A stretch of 35,656 nucleotides of DNA from Variovorax sp. YR216. GTDB lineage: Bacteria; Pseudomonadota; Gammaproteobacteria; Burkholderiales; Burkholderiaceae_C. The stretch lies in NCBI RefSeq assembly GCF_900107745.1, contig NZ_FNRO01000033.1:1-35656 (forward strand), given 5' to 3'. Below are positions 1 to 6,903 of this stretch, piece after piece. Position 1 is the first letter of the stretch, and each line of letters begins with the position of its first letter. The notes beneath the pieces were generated by a model. The model was not told the DNA's origin. It did no database searches and was given only the letters and a program-made list of their open reading frames with translations. A program made the translations under genes and the position numbers.

Positions 1-1
1 A

Positions 2-52
2 GCGCTCGACAGCATCGAGGTCAACGACCGTCTCGCCCAGATCAAGCTATGA
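2..52 (+). CDS. 3' end of an unidentified protein (partial)
   Basis: An open frame enters from the left edge and ends at TGA (50-52). Its last 16 residues read ALDSIEVNDRLAQIKL. Codons are GC-rich and typical of the host, so this is probably the tail of a core chromosomal gene lying left of the window. The fragment is too short to assign a family. It does not resemble the N-terminus of the radical-SAM protein whose remnant lies at 3307-4170, so it gives no sign that the two are halves of one interrupted gene. Confidence 0.45.
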   Translation, partial: ALDSIEVNDRLAQIKL

Positions 53-196
53 GCCGCTGACGGCCCGTCAAGAGGGCCTTGGTCGCCCGCTTACGGACAA
101 AGCGACACCTCATTGTTCCGAGTGCCGCCCGTACAGGAAGCACAGGGGAGCCTTTTCCCGAATTGCGATTCTTGAATCGGGTCGGAGAGTTCGCTC
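53..196. other. left intergenic flank of the accessory patch
   Basis: This non-coding stretch separates the host gene tail from the 3' end of the OLD nuclease gene. A weak dyad (CCCGA at 157-161 with TCGGG at 177-181) lies just past the nuclease stop and could act in termination, but it has no run of T. Base composition falls to the right, so the left edge of the acquired segment probably lies here. I see no integrase, tRNA or clear direct repeat matching the right edge near 3340. Confidence 0.35.
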
Positions 197-1954
197 CTAC
201 ATCCACATTGCTAGGTCGTGGATGTCCTGTGGTCTCTGGGCATGATTCAGGTTGCCGTTAGCGACCACGCTGTTGAGGAAATTGATTCGGGCCGTATCGT
301 TCTTACCAATGCCTAGGTGAGCTTCAATCGCTCCCGCAGACCACACCCAGATGTCCTGTGCGCGGAGCGTCTGGGCAATGTTGGCTACTTCGTGTGGCAT
401 CGCAGCCGCCATCCGTTCGAAGGCCTCGGCGGGCGTGAGAGCTGAGAAGTTTCCATGTTGGTCCTTCTTTGCCGGAAGACCGCCGCTATCAAGGTAGAAG
501 CCGAGTGGGGCTGCGTTGCCTGCAAACCAAGTCTTGCATGCTGCGAGCGACGTGTCGCCGGGCGGGATGAGTCCTGCGCCTGCGCCTGCGGCTATCCGGA
601 AAGCAAAATCGAGGTCGGCGAGCGCCTTCGGATGAAAGCCAACAGCTCTGAGGATTTGCATCATCGGCAGCAGTGCGGAACTGCCAAACCCAGAAACGAT
701 GCACCCTTTGTCGTGGGCATAGGAGTGGCCACGCAAGGTCTGATAAAGCTGCGGTAGGAGCATCAGTTCCGTCTTGCCTTCGACCAACAACACCCTGTCG
801 GAGAACAAGAGGTGCGCGGCTGTTTGCAGTGAGAACACAGCCTCAGCGTGATGCGGATGCGCGGCCAGGTCGTTTGCGGCCGACAGGAGCTTCTGGCGCG
901 CAGCGGTTCTGCCAGCCGCGTCCTTGTGAATCATCAGGGCTTGAAGTGCGTGCGTTCTCCCTATGAGGAGCGGGGAATGCGTCGAGAAAATGACCTGAAA
1001 GTTTTGCGTTGAGAGTTGAAGAAGTGCTTCCCGCAGGAGCTCAATTGCCTGGGGGTGCAGGTAGAGTTCTGGCTCGTCAATCAGGAGTACAACAGTGCCA
1101 GCGGGGTTGCCCGCTGCCGGTCCGGTGAGGTCGGCCAGTAGCTTGATTAGTGCCATGTTGGAGCTCCGCTGCGCCCCATGCCCAAATGATGCGAACGGCC
1201 GAGGAAAGCCTTGGACGTCTGAGAGCGTCACGGTCGAAGACTTGAACAGGTCTTCGAAGTTGGGAGTGCCAAAGTTCAGGTGAAGCGACAAGCCAGGAAA
1301 GAACGACGCGATTGCCGCCGTGGCCTCTGCCTCGAACTCTCCCAGCTCAACCAACCGGTTTGCGCCGTTGAGATGCCCGGATACCTGGGCCAGCGATGCT
1401 TGCACTTGATTCAGTGCAGCTGCGTTGTTCGCGTTGATGCGCGCAAGGACCTGCTTGAGCAGCAGGCCAAGTGTGTTCTTTGCACCGAACTTGCTGACGT
1501 CCTCGCCTGCGTCTTCCATGGCAGCAATGTGCAGAGGCTCTGGAAACAAGACGCCTAGCGCGGTATCCAGGCCGGCCGGGTTGTCTACCCATGCGTTTGC
1601 TTGGAAATTGAAGACGTCGATTCGTATCTGAGCGGCGGTGCTGCCAGGAGAATCTTGCCTGCGTCGGCACTTCAACGCTCCGCCATGCAGGTAGGGTGCG
1701 ACCGCCTGCTGTTGGTTGGGCGGAAGGAGGTTCAGGTTCACGTTGTCTATGACGCCTTCTACCGTTACAGGCATTGCCGCGTCATGGAACATGTGACTCG
1801 GAAGGACGCTCTTCTTGAGAAGCCAGTTGATGGCCCGAAGGATGTTGGACTTCCCTGAATTGTTGTAGCCAACGATGGGATTGAACCCGCTGAGCGGAAC
1901 GGTCAACGCGTGGCACGAACAGAAATTGTTGATGGTTACTTCAGATAGACGCAT
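197..1954 (-). CDS. OLD-family ATP-dependent endonuclease (AAA ATPase + TOPRIM)
   Basis: This 585-residue protein has an ABC/SMC-type ATPase followed by a TOPRIM nuclease, the layout of OLD (overcoming lysogenization defect) nucleases. Visible motifs are Walker A GYNNSGKS (29-36), a degenerate signature around SFGHGAQR (256-263), Walker B VVLLIDEPE (288-296), the switch histidine in FSTHSP (H326), TOPRIM glutamate E392 in LLVEGKTE, and the DLD acid pair (447-449). Family members cut DNA, and several defend against phage. No UvrD-like helicase sits next to it, so it looks like a stand-alone class 1 OLD rather than a Gabija GajA. I chose the ATG at 1954 because the beta-strand RLSEVTINNF typical of this ATPase follows at once; an upstream in-frame start at 2011 is possible. 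Codon use is less GC-biased than in the neighbours, which suggests transfer. Confidence 0.88.
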   Translation of the reverse strand: MRLSEVTINNFCSCHALTVPLSGFNPIVGYNNSGKSNILRAINWLLKKSVLPSHMFHDAAMPVTVEGVIDNVNLNLLPPNQQQAVAPYLHGGALKCRRRQDSPGSTAAQIRIDVFNFQANAWVDNPAGLDTALGVLFPEPLHIAAMEDAGEDVSKFGAKNTLGLLLKQVLARINANNAAALNQVQASLAQVSGHLNGANRLVELGEFEAEATAAIASFFPGLSLHLNFGTPNFEDLFKSSTVTLSDVQGFPRPFASFGHGAQRSSNMALIKLLADLTGPAAGNPAGTVVLLIDEPELYLHPQAIELLREALLQLSTQNFQVIFSTHSPLLIGRTHALQALMIHKDAAGRTAARQKLLSAANDLAAHPHHAEAVFSLQTAAHLLFSDRVLLVEGKTELMLLPQLYQTLRGHSYAHDKGCIVSGFGSSALLPMMQILRAVGFHPKALADLDFAFRIAAGAGAGLIPPGDTSLAACKTWFAGNAAPLGFYLDSGGLPAKKDQHGNFSALTPAEAFERMAAAMPHEVANIAQTLRAQDIWVWSAGAIEAHLGIGKNDTARINFLNSVVANGNLNHAQRPQDIHDLAMWM

Positions 1955-2283
1955 GTGTGTAGTTGGGTAGCACGGGCTCCCGGTCGACGCTGTTTCGACG
2001 GCAGCAGTCACCGAGCGGAGCGACTTTGTTTGGGGCGGGTGCCCGACCGTCAGGACAAGGGAGCCGGCAAGCGTCTGGTCGAGTTGCTCGCCGCAGGAGC
2101 CGCATCGCCTGAGGCGAAATAGCTTGCGCTTCGTTACATCTTAAATCGGCAGTCGCATGGTGCCCACAGAACCGCAATACGCACCAAATACTGTGGTGCG
2201 CATGCTGCGCACTCGACTGCAAGTCTTTGAATAAGTAGGATAGATTCAAATCATTGCTAGTTCGAGGGGTTTGATTCGGTAGG
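1955..2283. promoter_or_regulatory. divergent control region between OLD nuclease and ParB-like gene
   Basis: About 330 bases without a gene separate two divergent start codons. Three dyads are visible in the right third: GCACC (2181-2185) with GGTGC (2195-2199); GTGCGCA (2196-2202) with TGCGCAC (2206-2212); and TTTGAAT (2226-2232) with ATTCAAA (2244-2250). The segment 2215-2275 is AT-rich and is the likely promoter zone for the plus-strand gene. The left half (about 1990-2130) is GC-rich with no clear feature. Confidence 0.5.
2226..2250. promoter_or_regulatory. inverted repeat, candidate operator
   Basis: A perfect 7-base inverted repeat, TTTGAAT and ATTCAAA, has an 11-base AT-rich spacer and ends 33 bases before the ATG of the ParB-like gene. 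Arm length and spacing suit a dimeric DNA-binding protein. The adjacent ParB/HTH protein is the obvious candidate ligand, but that is inference. Confidence 0.45.
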
Positions 2284-3234
2284 ATGAAATCAAAAGACGG
2301 TACCGAGACCTTGCGCGGAGGTGCTCGCGCAGGTGCTGGTAGGAAGCCAGTGCTGCAGGCAACGCAGAAGCTCAGCGTGTCGGTGGACTCCCAAACAGCA
2401 GAGGCCTTGCTTAGGCTCGGCAATGGCAAAGCCAGTGCTGGAGTCAGGGCGGCGGTTGCAATTGCTACTGACTCAGCTCAAGCGAGCCGGTCGATGATTC
2501 CCGCAACGAGTGAGCTCTCGCGGACCGGGCTCCAGACTTCCGGTCGTTGGAGGCTGGAAAGCAATCAGTCGACTGACATTGGCGAAGAGTGGCCAAGACG
2601 AGACGAAGTGGCCCTGGTTGACCCGGCCAATGTCACCGTGCACCGGTTCCACGGTCGCCACGCGAGCGCCCTCGAGTCGGATGCCTTGCAAGAGTTCAAA
2701 GCATCAATACTTCGCCGCGGGGGGAATGTCCTTCCCGTTTTGCTCTTCAAGGGAAATGGTGGACAGTTAGAACTGATATTTGGACGCCGTCGGCTCCGAG
2801 CTGCGTATGAACTCGGAATACCAGTCACGGCGGTGATTCAGGAATGGAGGTCAGACGTCGAGGCGGTCCGGGCGATGGCAGTCGAAAGCCGAGGGGGTGA
2901 CCTCCCATGGTCGGTTTTTGAGCGCGGGACGATGCTGAAAGGTTGCCTAGAAGGCGGCCTTTACCCTTCAATAAGGAGGGCGGCGGAGGACCTGGGTTGG
3001 TCCTTGAGCGAAGTGAATCAGGCTTTGGCCGCAGCGGAGTTGCCGCCAGAGTTGATTGCCGCGTTTCGGACGCCTTCAGACTTGGCGGGAGAGTGGGTGC
3101 TGCCACTAGCCGAGGCGTTGGGTCGAACTCCGCTAGCCGTTCTGGCCACCGCCCGTGGATTCGCCACTGGCGCAAAAAGTGGCTCGCCTCGCACTCGGTA
3201 CCTCGACTTGAAGCGGTCGGCGGTGCGAGTCTGA
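2284..3234 (+). CDS. ParB/Spo0J-domain DNA-binding protein, plasmid or island type
   Basis: This 316-residue protein has three parts. Residues 1-60 hold a basic motif, GGARAGAGRKP (12-22), followed by a short segment (LSVSVDSQTAEALLRLG, then SAGVRAAV) like the ribbon-helix-helix regions of small phage and plasmid proteins. Residues 110-190 form a ParB N-terminal (CTP-binding-like) domain, with GRRRLRAAYELGIPV (167-181) matching the conserved GERRLRAA box. Residues 225-260 look like a KorB-type helix-turn-helix. No ParA ATPase is adjacent, so plasmid partitioning is unlikely here; a transcriptional regulator or an accessory factor of the divergent OLD nuclease is more plausible. The ATG has only a poorly placed GAGGGG upstream. 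Codon use differs from that of the flanking host genes. Confidence 0.72.
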   Translation: MKSKDGTETLRGGARAGAGRKPVLQATQKLSVSVDSQTAEALLRLGNGKASAGVRAAVAIATDSAQASRSMIPATSELSRTGLQTSGRWRLESNQSTDIGEEWPRRDEVALVDPANVTVHRFHGRHASALESDALQEFKASILRRGGNVLPVLLFKGNGGQLELIFGRRRLRAAYELGIPVTAVIQEWRSDVEAVRAMAVESRGGDLPWSVFERGTMLKGCLEGGLYPSIRRAAEDLGWSLSEVNQALAAAELPPELIAAFRTPSDLAGEWVLPLAEALGRTPLAVLATARGFATGAKSGSPRTRYLDLKRSAVRV

Positions 3235-3306
3235 TGACCGTTTTTGTGCCGAGTCAGCCGAACTTCCCCCGTGCCCGCGGACTTGTTGCGTAGCAGTTAC
3301 AATCCG

Positions 3307-4170
3307 GTGAACAAAAGTCCTTGGCGCATAAACGTCGGCTGCATTTATTGCTTCGCTCGCCCCACGCACAGCTATCTGAACCTTTCACCGGGACTCGATT
3401 TCGAGACCAAGCTGATCGCCAAGCGCAACGTCGCCGAACTGCTTCGGGTGGAGTTGGCGCGCAAGAGCTACAAGCCCAGCCCGATCATCATCGGCACCGC
3501 GACCGACTGCTACCAGCCGATCGAGCGCGAGTTGCGCCTGACGCGATCGGTGATCGAGGTGCTGAAGGACGCACGCCACCCCTTCGGCATCATCACCAAG
3601 TCCAGCGCGGTCGAGCACGACCTCGACCTGATCGCGCCGATGGCGGCCGACCATCTCGCGGCGGTGTACGTGACCATCACCACGCTCGACGGCGAGCTCG
3701 CGCGCAAGCTCGAGCCGCGGGCGGCCGCACCGCATCGTCGGCTGCGGACGCTGCGCACGCTGGCCGAGGCGGGCGTGCCGGTCGGCGTCAGCGTCGGGCC
3801 GCAGATCCCGTTCGTCAACGAAGACATGGAGCAGGTGCTAGAAGCCGCCTGGGACGCCGGCGCGCGCAGCGCTTTCTACACGGTGATTCGCCTGCCGTGG
3901 GAAGTCGCGCCGCTCTTCAAGCAGTGGCTCGAACTGCACTACCCGCAACGCGCGGGCCGCATCATGGAACGCATCCGCGAGATGCGCGGCGGCAAGGACT
4001 ACGACGCCGATTTCGCGACGCGCATGAAGGGCAGCGGCGTATGGGCCGACCTGATCCGCCAGCGCTTCGAGAAAGCGACGAAGCGCCTCGGCTTTTCCAA
4101 CGACCGCACGCCGCTGGACCTCAGCGCGTTCCGGCCACCTGGCGCAGAGGGGCAGGGCAGCCTGTTCTAG
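3307..4170 (+). pseudogene. PA0069-type radical SAM protein (SPL-lyase-like), 5'-truncated
   Basis: From about residue GCIYCFARPTHSYL onward the protein matches the PA0069/Rv2578c radical-SAM family related to spore photoproduct lyase, up to the usual C-terminal GQGSLF. Intact members carry some 60-90 more N-terminal residues and the cluster motif C-x3-C-x2-C, usually in the form YRGCEHGCxYC. Here only the last two cysteines remain (GCIYC) and the preceding residues, NPVNKSPWRINV, are unrelated. Without the first cysteine a 4Fe-4S cluster should not form, so the gene is probably dead. Homology starts near 3345, exactly where base composition changes, which marks the junction of the acquired segment. 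GTG at 3307 is the nearest start-like codon, with no clear ribosome site. The 3' end overlaps the convergent efflux gene by 50 bases. Confidence 0.7.
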
Positions 4171-5689
4171 CGTCTGCGGCGGTGCCGCTTGACTCGACGC
4201 CGCACCAGTCGCCACCGAGCGCCTTGACGAGGAAGACCGAGGTCTGCATGCGCTGCCCATTGATCTGCGCCGCCTGCCGCTCGGTCGTGAGCAGCGCCTG
4301 CTGCGCGGTAATCACGTCGAGAAAGGTCGATGCGCCGCCCTGGTAGCGGCCGGCCGCCATTTCGAGCACGCGGCGCGAGCTCTCGACCGCCGTCTGCGCC
4401 TGCGCCGATGCGCGATCCAGCGAGGCGAGGCCGGTGATGCCGTCCTCCGCTTCCTGGAAAGCGGTGAGGACGACGCGCCTGTAGCCGGCCACGGTGGCGT
4501 CGTAGCCCGCCTTGGTGAAGTCCACGTTGGCGCGGATGCGCCCGCCGTCGAAGAGGGTCTGCGTGGCGGTCACGCCGAGCGACCAGAGCAGGCTCTGGGA
4601 GTCGAACAGGCTGGACAGCATGCGGCTGTCCACGCCGACTGACGGCAGCAGCATCACGCTCGGATAGAAGGCGGCGCTCGCCACGCCGATCTGCGCGTTG
4701 GCGGCGGCCATTGCGCGTTCTGCGGAGGCCACGTCCGGCCGCCGTTGCAGCGCTTCGGACGGAATGCCGATCGGAATCGCCGGCGGCAGGAGCGGCTTCA
4801 CATCGGCCGCGACCGAGAACGACGGCGCGGGCGTGCCGGTCAGCGTCGCAAGCGCGTGCTCGTACTGCGAACGCTGCTTCCTGAGCACGTCGACCTGCGC
4901 CAGCGTGTTGTCGAGCAGCGCCTGCTGCTGCGCCACGTCGAGCCCGGAGACCGCGCCGAGATCGTGCCGGTCCGTCACGAACTGGAGCGCGCGGCGCTGC
5001 AGCGCGATCGAGCGCGCGAGCACGTCGAGCTCGATGTCGGTCGAGCGCAGGTTGAAGTACGCCGAGGCCACGTCGGTCGTCAGCAAGAGCCGCGTGTTCT
5101 CGAGGTCGGCGGCCGACTGCGCGGCGGAGGCGGTGGCGGCCTCGACGGAGCGCCGCACGCGGCCGGCGAGGTCGAGCTCGTAGCTGGCGGTGAGGTTCAG
5201 CGCGAAGTCGTTCTGCACCGTCGAATAGTTGGGTGCCGCGTAGTTGGTGAGCGGACGGTTCGCCGAGATGTCGAAACGCTGCGCGCGTGCGCCGACGCCC
5301 ACTTGCGGGTAGCGGCCGGCGTTGGCGCCCGCGAGCGTCGCGCGCGCCTGCGCGAGCCGGGCGCTCGAGAGTTCCAGCGTCGGGCTGTTGGCGAGCGCCC
5401 TCTGCTGGAGCGCATCGAGTTGCGGATCGCCGAAGCGCAGCCACCACGGGCCCTTGTCGTCGGCGTCGCCCGGAACGGCCTGCTTCCACGGCTCCTCGAG
5501 CTGCCAGCTCACCGGGATGTCAACGGCAGGTGCCTTGTAGTCCGGCCCTGCGGCGCAGCCGGCCAGGAGCGCGGCCATGGCCCACGAAGCCAAGGCACCC
5601 GCGGAGCCGGCTTTGCCGGGCCGCTGGGTGCGCCCCCTCGAGGCGGTGTCAGAGCCACACGAAGTGGGCGAGGCTGGGGGTGGGCTCAT
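4121..5689 (-). CDS. RND efflux outer-membrane factor (NodT/TolC-like lipoprotein)
   Basis: This is the outer-membrane channel subunit of a tripartite efflux system. It carries a lipobox (LLAGC, cysteine at about residue 45), the GPDYKAP start of mature NodT-family proteins, and two OEP repeats with typical phrases such as ARATLAGANAGRYPQVG and RRPDVASAERAMAAANAQIGVA. The first 32 or so residues are translated from a dispersed GC-rich repeat (5597-5689). Without them the next start, MAALLAGC, leaves too short a signal peptide, so the repeat probably supplies the working n-region. The ATG follows the adaptor stop by one base, consistent with translational coupling. It is the last gene of the operon, and its 3' end runs 50 bases into the convergent radical-SAM remnant. 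Confidence 0.9.
   Translation of the reverse strand: MSPPPASPTSCGSDTASRGRTQRPGKAGSAGALASWAMAALLAGCAAGPDYKAPAVDIPVSWQLEEPWKQAVPGDADDKGPWWLRFGDPQLDALQQRALANSPTLELSSARLAQARATLAGANAGRYPQVGVGARAQRFDISANRPLTNYAAPNYSTVQNDFALNLTASYELDLAGRVRRSVEAATASAAQSAADLENTRLLLTTDVASAYFNLRSTDIELDVLARSIALQRRALQFVTDRHDLGAVSGLDVAQQQALLDNTLAQVDVLRKQRSQYEHALATLTGTPAPSFSVAADVKPLLPPAIPIGIPSEALQRRPDVASAERAMAAANAQIGVASAAFYPSVMLLPSVGVDSRMLSSLFDSQSLLWSLGVTATQTLFDGGRIRANVDFTKAGYDATVAGYRRVVLTAFQEAEDGITGLASLDRASAQAQTAVESSRRVLEMAAGRYQGGASTFLDVITAQQALLTTERQAAQINGQRMQTSVFLVKALGGDWCGVESSGTAADARTGCPAPLRQVAGTR
5597..5689 (-). repeat. dispersed GC-rich repeat, copy A (fused into an ORF)
   Basis: Read on the minus strand the element starts with ATGAGCCCACCCCCAG, contains CACTTCGTGT and then a hairpin CCGGC-AAA-GCCGG (plus-strand 5607-5619). 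It aligns with copy B (32908-33010) over about 85 bases, including CGCACTTCGTGT-like and GCCCGGCAAAGCCGG blocks. It begins one base after the adaptor stop and reads straight into the outer-membrane factor without a stop, contributing its first 32 or so residues. I recognise the type as a common intergenic repeat of Variovorax-like genomes; its copy number cannot be judged from this window. Confidence 0.75.
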
Positions 5690-5690
5690 T

Positions 5691-6899
5691 TCAGGCAGAT
5701 TCCTTCGCGATCACCACGACGTCGCCATCGGCGAGCGAATCGGAAGGATTGAGCACGAGCCGGTCCGCCGGGCCGAGACCGTCGATCACCTCGACCGTCT
5801 CGCCGTAGTTGCGCCCGAGCGTGACGCCGCGCAGCTTCACTTTGCCTTGTGCATCCACCACTGCGACGCGCGTGCCTTCGGCGCGGAACAGCAGCGCATT
5901 CGCCGGGATCGTCAGCGACTGGCTCGCGGCCATCGGGAGCGACACCTGCACGTAGGCGCCGGGCAGCAGCGTGCCCTCCTTGTTCGGCAGCGAGACTTCG
6001 ACCTGCATCATGCGCGTGGCGGTGTCGATCGCACCCGAGGTCCGCGCCACCTCGCCCTTGAACGTCTGGCCGCGCAGCTCGGACTGCGTGACCACCACCG
6101 GCTGCCCCGGCTTCACGAGCTGCGCATAGGCCTGCGGCACGTTGATGTAGACGCGCAGCGGGTCGGTCTGCGCGAGCAGAAACAGCGCGCGCCCGCTGCC
6201 GGCATCGATGAGATCGCCCACATCGACGTTGCGGCGGGTGAGCACACCCGAGAACGGCGCGACCACGCGCTTGAAGCCTTCGGTCTGCCTGAGCCGCTGC
6301 ACGTTGGCATCTGCGGCCGCGAGGTTGGCGGTGGCCTGCGCGAGCGCGCTGCGTCGTTCGTCGAGGTCCTGCTGCGAAACCACGTCCTTCTGACGCAGGC
6401 TTTCCCAGCGCGCGACGGTGCTCTTGGCGAGTTCGAGGCTCGATGCGGTCTGCTGCCGGGCGGCGATGGCCTGCGAAAGCTGCTGGTCGATCTCCGGCGT
6501 GTCGAGTTCGGCGAGCAGTTCGCCCTTCTCGACATGGCTGCCGATGTCCTTGGTCCAGCGCTTGAGGTAGCCGCTCGCGCGCGCCGAGATCGGCGACTGC
6601 ACATAGCCCTGCAGCGTGCCCGGCAGCGCCAGCGTCTGGCCGGCGGCGGGCGTCTGGGGCAGGGCGGTCTTCACGTACTGGGCGGCGCGTTCGGCGGTGC
6701 CGGCCTGGAGTTCGCGCGCATTGCCCATGCGGACGAACACGGTGCGCGCGCCGCCTGCGACGAGGACCGCGAGCACGATCCAGACCGCAATGCGGGTGCG
6801 GCGCACGATCTGCCGCCGCTTGAGCAGTTCGTGATGCTCGCCGTCCTCTTGGGCGGCGATCGGGTGGATGGCCAATGCCGCGTGGCGTTGCTCCGTCAT
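5691..6899 (-). CDS. RND efflux periplasmic adaptor (membrane fusion protein)
   Basis: This 402-residue HlyD/AcrA-type adaptor links the inner-membrane pump to the outer-membrane channel. It has a short cytoplasmic N-terminus, one membrane anchor (about 35-55, RIAVWIVLAVLVAGG), a split lipoyl/barrel-sandwich domain (SPISARASGYLKRW and FSGVLTRRNVDVGDLI), a coiled-coil hairpin between them, and a beta-barrel (LRVYINVPQAYAQLVKPGQPV). I chose the ATG at 6899, four bases past the pump stop; the longer frame upstream lies inside the pump gene. It lacks a lipobox and so is held by the transmembrane segment. Substrate cannot be read from the sequence. Confidence 0.93.
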   Translation of the reverse strand: MTEQRHAALAIHPIAAQEDGEHHELLKRRQIVRRTRIAVWIVLAVLVAGGARTVFVRMGNARELQAGTAERAAQYVKTALPQTPAAGQTLALPGTLQGYVQSPISARASGYLKRWTKDIGSHVEKGELLAELDTPEIDQQLSQAIAARQQTASSLELAKSTVARWESLRQKDVVSQQDLDERRSALAQATANLAAADANVQRLRQTEGFKRVVAPFSGVLTRRNVDVGDLIDAGSGRALFLLAQTDPLRVYINVPQAYAQLVKPGQPVVVTQSELRGQTFKGEVARTSGAIDTATRMMQVEVSLPNKEGTLLPGAYVQVSLPMAASQSLTIPANALLFRAEGTRVAVVDAQGKVKLRGVTLGRNYGETVEVIDGLGPADRLVLNPSDSLADGDVVVIAKESA

Positions 6900-6903
6900 G
6901 GGG

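Noticed and set aside
197..1954. Gabija-type system (GajA/GajB)
   Set aside because: The OLD-type nuclease resembles GajA, but no UvrD-like helicase (GajB) is adjacent; the neighbour is a ParB-domain protein.
2284..3234. Plasmid partition locus or replication origin
   Set aside because: There is a ParB-like protein but no ParA, replication initiator or iterons; the flanks are chromosomal genes.
3321..4346. Alternative plus-strand frame of 341 codons over the radical-SAM gene
   Set aside because: It is Arg/Ala/His-rich without motifs, while the other frame carries clear radical-SAM family sequence to its natural C-terminus.
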